From assembly GCA_903854795.1 (NCBI GenBank), contig CAINXF010000130.1:1-9874 (forward strand): 9,874 nt of DNA. The letters are read 5' to 3'. Origin of the DNA: Candidatus Kerfeldbacteria bacterium (GTDB lineage Bacteria; Patescibacteriota; Patescibacteriia; SBBC01). Below the pieces are notes generated by a model. That model did no database searches, was not told the DNA's origin, and worked only from the letters and a program-made list of their open reading frames with translations. Of the stretch, positions 5,662 to 9,874 are shown piece by piece. Position numbers and translations under genes: made by a program. Positions within the stretch are counted from its first letter, which is position 1. Every line of letters begins with the position of its first letter.

Positions 5662-8600
5662 TTACTTCGTGCGCTCGTCCGGTGTATCAGGCTTCACCTG
5701 CTCCGGTGCGCGCTGAAACAATCTAACATACGACTTCAGTTCATGCAACCATTTCTGCCCGAGTTCCTCGAAATCGATCTTGACCATCTTCGTCGTGAAG
5801 TCCCAGCGCGGATTCTTCGTGATCAGCTTTTCGATCATTGCCGGGGTGAGCATGTCGGAGAACTCGATCGTGAGCTTTTTGTTGGCGATGCCCTCGACGT
5901 TGACCGTACTGATGACGATACTGATGATGGACGTCTTCTGCGCGAGTAAACGTACCTCGAGCAGATCGAACAGGTTGCTGAGCGGTGCAGGAACGTCCTT
6001 CACACCGAACGCCTTCTTCTTGAAGTCCTTGAGCTCATCGATCATCACGAAGTTCGCCATCTCCTGGTAGAGTTTTAACCGTTTTGGTTCGGACGGGATG
6101 AGTGTCTTCGGGATGCCGATGTCGAGCGGTAAGTCGATGATGATGTCGCGGAGTTCCTCTTGTTTGATGCCGGTCTTGAGCTCCTCGATCGCTTGCGAGA
6201 GGAGCCGCGTGTAGAGGTTGAGGCCGATCGCGGCGACCTGGCCGTGCTGCTCTTTGCCGAGGATGTTACCGGTGCCGCGGATCTCGAGGTCGCGTAAGGC
6301 GAGCTGGAACCCCGAGCCGAGCTCGCGCGCTTCGTTCAACGCCTGGAGACGCTTCTTCGGGCCGGCGGTGAGCTTCGTCGCGTGGTAGAGGAAGAAGGCG
6401 TATGCTTGGCGTTTGCCGCGACCGATGCGGCCACGGAGCTGGTAGAGCTGGGCGAGTCCGAAGCGGCCGGCGTTGTCGACGATGTGCGTGTTCACGTTCG
6501 GCAGGTCGAGACCGTTCTCGATGATCGTCGAGCAGACGAGCACCTGGATCTTGCCGGTGTCGAAATCGGCCATAACCCTTGAGAGGTCCTTCTCGTCCAT
6601 CTGGCCGTGGGCGAACGCATAGGTCACGCCGGGGACGAGCTTCTGGAGCCGTTTCACGGTGAGCTCGATCGTCTCCACGTTGTTGTACACGAAGTACACC
6701 TGGCCACCGCGGGCGATCTCCTTCCTAATAGACGACGCGACGATCGTGTCGGAATACGATTGGATGATCGTCTCGATCGGTAGGCGGCCTTCGGGCGGGG
6801 TCTCGATGACGGACACGTCGCGGATACCGGACAGTGCGAGGTTTAGCGTGCGTGGGATAGGCGTAGCCGTGAGCGTGAGGACGTGCGCTTGTTGTCGGAT
6901 CTCTTTGAGGCGTTCCTTGTCCTTTACGCCGAATCGCTGCTCTTCGTCGATGATGATGAGTCCGAGATCCTTGAACTTGATGTCCTTCGAGAGGAGACGG
7001 TGCGTGCCGACGACGATGTGCACCTCGCCGGTGGCGAGTTTCGCGACGGTCGCGGTCTGTTCGCGGTCGCTTCTGAAGCGGCTCAGGAGATCGACCGTGA
7101 GCGGAAGACCGTTCAAACGGTTCACGAACGTGTCGTAGTGTTGCTGCGTGAGGATGGTGGTAGGGGAGAGGATGGCGACTTGCTTGCCGCGGATGGCCGC
7201 CCGTACCGCTGCGCGGATCGCGACCTCGGTCTTGCCGAACCCGACGTCGCCGCACACCAGTCGATCCATCGGTACCTCTTTTTCCATGTCGGCGAATACA
7301 TCAATGATTGCAGTGCGTTGGTCCTCGGTCTCCGTGTAGGGGAACGAGTCGTTGAGTTGTCGCTCCTCGGCGGTCGTGCCGACGAACGACGTTGCCTTCG
7401 CCGTGGCGCGTTTTGCGTAGAGCTTCAAGAGCTCTTGGGCGAGCGCGAGCGTCTCCTCTTTTATCTTGCGGGTCAGCTGGTACCAGTTCGATCCGGAGAG
7501 CCGGTGGAGTTTTGGGTTGGCGATGCCGATGTACTTCGAGACCTTGTCGGCCGCCTCGACCGGGACGAACAGGCGGTCGCCGCCGGAGTACTCGAGGGTG
7601 AAATACTCGCGCTCATGGTGGTCAACCTGTTGGCGCGTCATGCCGAGGAATCGGCCTATGCCGTGGTCGAGATGGGTGACGAAGTCGCCTGATTTCAGTT
7701 CGGCGAGGAACGCGAGGTCGATCTTCTGTTTACCCGTTATCGTATTTTTTGATTCCTTGCGACCGAAGATCTCCTGGTCGGTAAGGAACAGTAGTTTTTC
7801 CTTGAGCGCGCTGAAGCCTGTGAGCATGGCCTCGGGATTCTTGACGGTCGCGAAGGCGGGCGGGTCGACCTTATGGTGCGCGAAAAGCTCGGTGATGCTC
7901 GTCGGTTGTTCGGATGCCACGGCGATCTCCCAGCCGTCCTTTCGGTAGTGGGCGAGGTCGTCCATGAAGGCATCAAAGTCGCGGTGGTAGAATGGTGCTT
8001 GGTGGTACTCGATCTGCTCGGTGGTGTCGTCGTTGAAGGTCTCGAAGATGAGTGCGTGGTACGGCGCGAGGACCTCGGCCCATCCTTCCCATCGCGGTGC
8101 GACGGTCGAGAGTTGGTCGGGATCGGAGAGGATGAAAAGTGTCTCCTCGCCGGTCAGATATGAGAATAATGTGGCGCCGGAGTTGATCGGTAGCGTCGCC
8201 GGCGTGATCGTGGCGTCCGGAAGCTCGGTGGGCTTCTTGCGGCCGTCGATACTATGGACCGAGAGCAGCGTGTTGCCGTCGAATTCGCACCTGATCGGTT
8301 TGGGTGACCCGACCGGGAAGATGTCGACGATGCCGCCACGTCGCGCGAACGAGCCCTCGCCGGTCACCGCTGATTCGAAGGTGTAGCCGCTGCGCACGAG
8401 TTCCTGTGAGAGCTCCGCAGGCTTCCGTACCTCGCCCGGGAGGAGCGAAATGGTGAGGTCTCGGAATGCCGGTTTCGGCAGCACGGACCGCTCGAACGCG
8501 GTAACGCTCGAGATCAGGAATAACTTTCGGTTCGTCATCAGGTCGTGGAGGATCCGCGGCAGGTTGGCCTCGATGAGCATGATCGGTTCGACCTCGAACG

Positions 8601-8841
8601 CGTCCCAGAACTTGAGTTGCTCGAGGACGGTCGATGCTTCGGCGTCGTCCGCCGTGATCCAGACCCGCGCGCGGAGGCGGTCGTTGTGGTTGAGGCGCGC
8701 GACGAGGAACGTTTTCGCACTCAGTGGTCCCACGCCGGAGAACCGCAGCATCGCGGGGATATCGCGCAACGCGAACGACGGAAGCCGCTTCGGGTCGGTG
8801 AAGAGTGTGTTCGTGGTCGGCATGTTCGTAAGGCGGTTCAT
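5662..8841 (-). CDS. mfd: Transcription-repair coupling factor Mfd
   Basis: Mfd is an ATP-driven DNA translocase that pushes RNA polymerase off lesions and recruits UvrA. In 1059 residues the order is: a UvrB-like N-terminal part (about 20-230, with FARRGGIVDIFP at 165-176), a linker domain, the RNA-polymerase interaction domain (about 383-440, GDFVTHLDHGIGRFLGM), the RecG-like helicase core with Walker A GDVGFGKTE (531-539), DEEQ (632-635), TATPIPRT (658-665), STIIENGLDLPN (771-782) and QLRGRIGRG (801-809), and the C-terminal regulatory domain (about 900-1040). The RNA-polymerase interaction domain begins roughly 90 residues earlier than in the E. coli protein, so the UvrB-like part is compact. 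No catalytic motif is missing. ATG 8841 gives the longest frame; ATG 8823 (residue 7) is an alternative. Neither has a Shine-Dalgarno. It may be co-transcribed with pth, but a 577-base gap separates them. Confidence 0.97.
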   Translation of the reverse strand: MNRLTNMPTTNTLFTDPKRLPSFALRDIPAMLRFSGVGPLSAKTFLVARLNHNDRLRARVWITADDAEASTVLEQLKFWDAFEVEPIMLIEANLPRILHDLMTNRKLFLISSVTAFERSVLPKPAFRDLTISLLPGEVRKPAELSQELVRSGYTFESAVTGEGSFARRGGIVDIFPVGSPKPIRCEFDGNTLLSVHSIDGRKKPTELPDATITPATLPINSGATLFSYLTGEETLFILSDPDQLSTVAPRWEGWAEVLAPYHALIFETFNDDTTEQIEYHQAPFYHRDFDAFMDDLAHYRKDGWEIAVASEQPTSITELFAHHKVDPPAFATVKNPEAMLTGFSALKEKLLFLTDQEIFGRKESKNTITGKQKIDLAFLAELKSGDFVTHLDHGIGRFLGMTRQQVDHHEREYFTLEYSGGDRLFVPVEAADKVSKYIGIANPKLHRLSGSNWYQLTRKIKEETLALAQELLKLYAKRATAKATSFVGTTAEERQLNDSFPYTETEDQRTAIIDVFADMEKEVPMDRLVCGDVGFGKTEVAIRAAVRAAIRGKQVAILSPTTILTQQHYDTFVNRLNGLPLTVDLLSRFRSDREQTATVAKLATGEVHIVVGTHRLLSKDIKFKDLGLIIIDEEQRFGVKDKERLKEIRQQAHVLTLTATPIPRTLNLALSGIRDVSVIETPPEGRLPIETIIQSYSDTIVASSIRKEIARGGQVYFVYNNVETIELTVKRLQKLVPGVTYAFAHGQMDEKDLSRVMADFDTGKIQVLVCSTIIENGLDLPNVNTHIVDNAGRFGLAQLYQLRGRIGRGKRQAYAFFLYHATKLTAGPKKRLQALNEARELGSGFQLALRDLEIRGTGNILGKEQHGQVAAIGLNLYTRLLSQAIEELKTGIKQEELRDIIIDLPLDIGIPKTLIPSEPKRLKLYQEMANFVMIDELKDFKKKAFGVKDVPAPLSNLFDLLEVRLLAQKTSIISIVISTVNVEGIANKKLTIEFSDMLTPAMIEKLITKNPRWDFTTKMVKIDFEELGQKWLHELKSYVRLFQRAPEQVKPDTPDERTK

Positions 8842-8924
8842 GGTGTGACGTGATCTGGATTGTCATGGCGGCCGAGTGATCGGCTACCCTTGACAGCTGT
8901 TCTAACTTTTGCTAGGCTCCTATC
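8842..8924. other. Divergent leader between mfd start and the putative RNA
   Basis: This 83-base stretch lies upstream of mfd on one side and holds the plus-strand promoter on the other. I see no minus-strand promoter or ribosome site for mfd here. Confidence 0.4.
8890..8918 (+). promoter_or_regulatory. Strong promoter for the putative long non-coding RNA
   Basis: A perfect -35 TTGACA (8890-8895) is followed by a 17-base spacer and TAGGCT (8913-8918), which is preceded by TGC and so forms an extended -10. The -10 matches only three of six bases, but the -35, the spacing and the TG extension make up for this. The predicted start is about 8925. No plus-strand protein gene lies downstream, so the promoter should drive an RNA product. 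Confidence 0.65.
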
Positions 8925-9421
8925 TTGTCTTGAAAATGCTCATTGGTATTGAAGTATTGAATGGAACTCATAGTTCTACTTGCAAGCGGCGAACGGAGTG
9001 CAACCCCTCCTACGCGTTCCAAGTAGCCACGAGTTAAGGTTTCTTCCGATTTCGGCAGGAATCTTACGCTTGTAAGTAGTACCATGGGTTACCAGTGTAG
9101 GGAGTGATGAGGACGACACGTGCTCCTAGGCAACGGAGTCCGTCTGAGCTTTAGCCGGAGTTTCCGGCAAGGGTTGGAGGGCAACTAGTTCCGACCTTCA
9201 GGGCCGTCTGCAGCGGTATACCTGGGCAAATGCGTCTTTCATTACTCCTGTATTGTTGGAGCGGTGAGTGAGCTGCGAAAGTCACGCCCCCATGCGTGTA
9301 AAACGCGCTACCCGCTCCGTTCTGTCTCGGACGCCCTTGGTTCGATACTTCATCCTCGGCGTCCCTCGGGGCGGGTATGTTGCAATCATCATCGCAACCT
9401 CTACCGCCCCCCGTTTTATTA
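8925..9421 (+). ncRNA. Candidate structured non-coding RNA, about 500 nt, unknown family
   Basis: The region lies between a promoter with a consensus -35 box and an intrinsic terminator, has no credible long ORF, and is full of hairpins. Perfect or near-perfect stems include 8964-8968/8972-8976, 8976-8982/9020-9026 (with 8991-8995/9015-9019 inside), 9063-9067/9072-9076, 9154-9159/9163-9168, 9172-9178/9190-9196 (one G-U), 9199-9202/9221-9224 with 9204-9206/9214-9216, 9258-9264/9312-9318 enclosing 9294-9297/9303-9306, and 9329-9335/9358-9364. I looked for hallmarks of RNase P RNA, tmRNA, SRP RNA and 6S RNA on both strands and found none. The 3' end meets the pth stop codon from the opposite direction. 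It could instead be a processed antisense leader or a diverged known RNA. The exact 5' end is inferred from the promoter. The only evidence here is the promoter, pairing and terminator seen by eye. Confidence 0.55.
9367..9421 (+). terminator. Strong intrinsic terminator of the putative RNA
   Basis: GGGGCGG (9368-9374) pairs perfectly with CCGCCCC (9404-9410). A TA/TA pair and GTTGC/GCAAC (9379-9383/9394-9398) continue the stem, and TTTTATTAT (9414-9422) follows. On the minus strand, the same stem is followed by GAGGGACG rather than a T-run, so it is oriented for plus-strand transcription and not for pth. Confidence 0.75.
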
Positions 9422-9874
9422 TACGGGTTTGTCGTTCAGTTGTTTTAGTTTTTCGATGGCATCAGGAATAATATCCGAGGTGATTTTTTGGTCTTCTTCT
9501 TGGCTGAAATTTTTTAGCACGTAGTCTTCTGCGGGAATGCCGAGCGGCTTGTTCGAGCCGATGCCGATGCGGAGACGATTGAATTCTTTCGTGCCGAGCG
9601 CAGCGATGATCGACGCGACGCCCTGGTGTCCTGCGTCGCCGCGACCGGTCGCCATCCGGAGCTCGCCGAACGGCAGGTCAAGGTCGTCATGGACGATCCA
9701 GAGGTTTTCAAGCGGTATCTTATAGTAGGAAACGAACTTCGCGACGGCATCGCCACTGTCGTTCATGAATGTGTCAGGCTTGAGTAAGAAGATTTTTTTA
9801 TCTTGAGACGGTTGCCAGGTGTAGTTTGTGTGTGTCGCACTGCTAATTTGAATTTGGGATTCTGGAAGAGCGGC
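9419..9874 (-). CDS. pth: Peptidyl-tRNA hydrolase (N-terminus cut by window edge)
   Basis: Pth frees tRNA from peptidyl-tRNAs that drop off ribosomes. The visible 151 residues run to TAA 9419-9421. The frame is open to the window edge, so the start and the first conserved block (VGLGNPG and the catalytic His) are missing. Diagnostic pieces are LLKPDTFMNDSG, WIVHDDLDLPFGELRM, GRGDAGHQGVASI and FNRLRIGIG. The ATG within TFMN at 9766 is internal and is not the start. In the conserved GGHNG loop, the Asn that follows His in E. coli (Asn114) is Gln here (GHQG). This is a mild change, also plausible as ordinary variation. The C-terminus is complete (LKQLNDKPV). The stop codon overlaps the U-tract of the plus-strand RNA terminator. 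Upstream partners lie outside the window. Confidence 0.95.
   Translation of the reverse strand, partial: AALPESQIQISSATHTNYTWQPSQDKKIFLLKPDTFMNDSGDAVAKFVSYYKIPLENLWIVHDDLDLPFGELRMATGRGDAGHQGVASIIAALGTKEFNRLRIGIGSNKPLGIPAEDYVLKNFSQEEDQKITSDIIPDAIEKLKQLNDKPV

Noticed and set aside
6883..7692. Long 269-codon plus-strand frame opposite mfd
   Set aside because: It lies wholly antisense to the helicase core of Mfd, whose protein motifs are unmistakable. Long opposite-strand frames are common in GC-rich coding DNA.
8962..9026. Short ORFs in the putative RNA (21 codons from 8962; 15 codons from 9107)
   Set aside because: Neither has a well-placed ribosome site (the GGGAG before 9107 is only two bases away), and both overlap predicted stems. 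A leader peptide cannot be fully excluded.
9319..9330. ACAGAACGG on the minus strand, resembling a conserved RNase P RNA segment
   Set aside because: The partner segment (GAGGAAAGTCC-like) is absent at any suitable distance on that strand.
9339..9348. GGTTCGATAC, resembling a tRNA or tmRNA T-loop
   Set aside because: The flanking bases do not form a T-stem, and no acceptor stem or CCA end is found nearby.
9264..9524. 86-codon plus-strand frame overlapping the RNA terminator and pth
   Set aside because: It runs through a strong terminator hairpin and antisense to pth, and has no ribosome site.
1..9874. CRISPR array, insertion sequence, tRNA or rRNA genes
   Set aside because: I looked for regularly spaced direct repeats, transposase motifs with terminal repeats and tRNA cloverleaf signals on both strands and saw none.

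Overview
The window looks like a chromosomal segment of a bacterium with moderately high GC. The TopA and Mfd sequences look to me like those of the candidate phyla radiation (Patescibacteria, Parcubacteria-like). That is an impression from familiar sequence style, not a search result. Four well-known housekeeping genes lie on the minus strand: pth (cut by the right edge), mfd, dprA and topA. Everything on the plus strand is either unfamiliar or non-coding.

Layout from left to right. Positions 3-1361 (+) hold a tight four-gene row: a membrane-anchored coiled-coil protein whose start lies outside the window, a 48-residue single-span membrane protein, and two small cysteine-rich proteins that share a four-cysteine pattern and appear to be local paralogs. 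Each of the three complete genes has a strong Shine-Dalgarno sequence. A 160-base convergent spacer with four hairpins follows. dprA and topA (4908-1523, -) form an operon with an 8-base gap. A divergent spacer with an inverted repeat leads to an unrecognised 167-residue protein (5047-5550, +) with its own terminator. mfd (8841-5662, -) has its own terminator next to that one. Positions 8842-9418 contain no convincing protein gene. They hold a promoter with a consensus -35 box, a chain of hairpins and a strong intrinsic terminator, all on the plus strand, as expected for a structured non-coding RNA of about 500 nt. The 3' part of pth (-) ends at 9419, exactly where that RNA would terminate.

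How they fit together: DprA loads RecA on incoming single-stranded DNA, TopA relaxes negative supercoils, Mfd couples transcription to repair, and Pth recycles peptidyl-tRNA. These are ordinary neighbours in bacterial genomes. The most interesting items are the putative long RNA at about 8925-9421 and the membrane plus cysteine-protein row at the left edge. I could not assign either to a known family. The minus-strand housekeeping genes have no convincing Shine-Dalgarno, whereas the plus-strand unknowns have very good ones, so the two sets differ in translation initiation.
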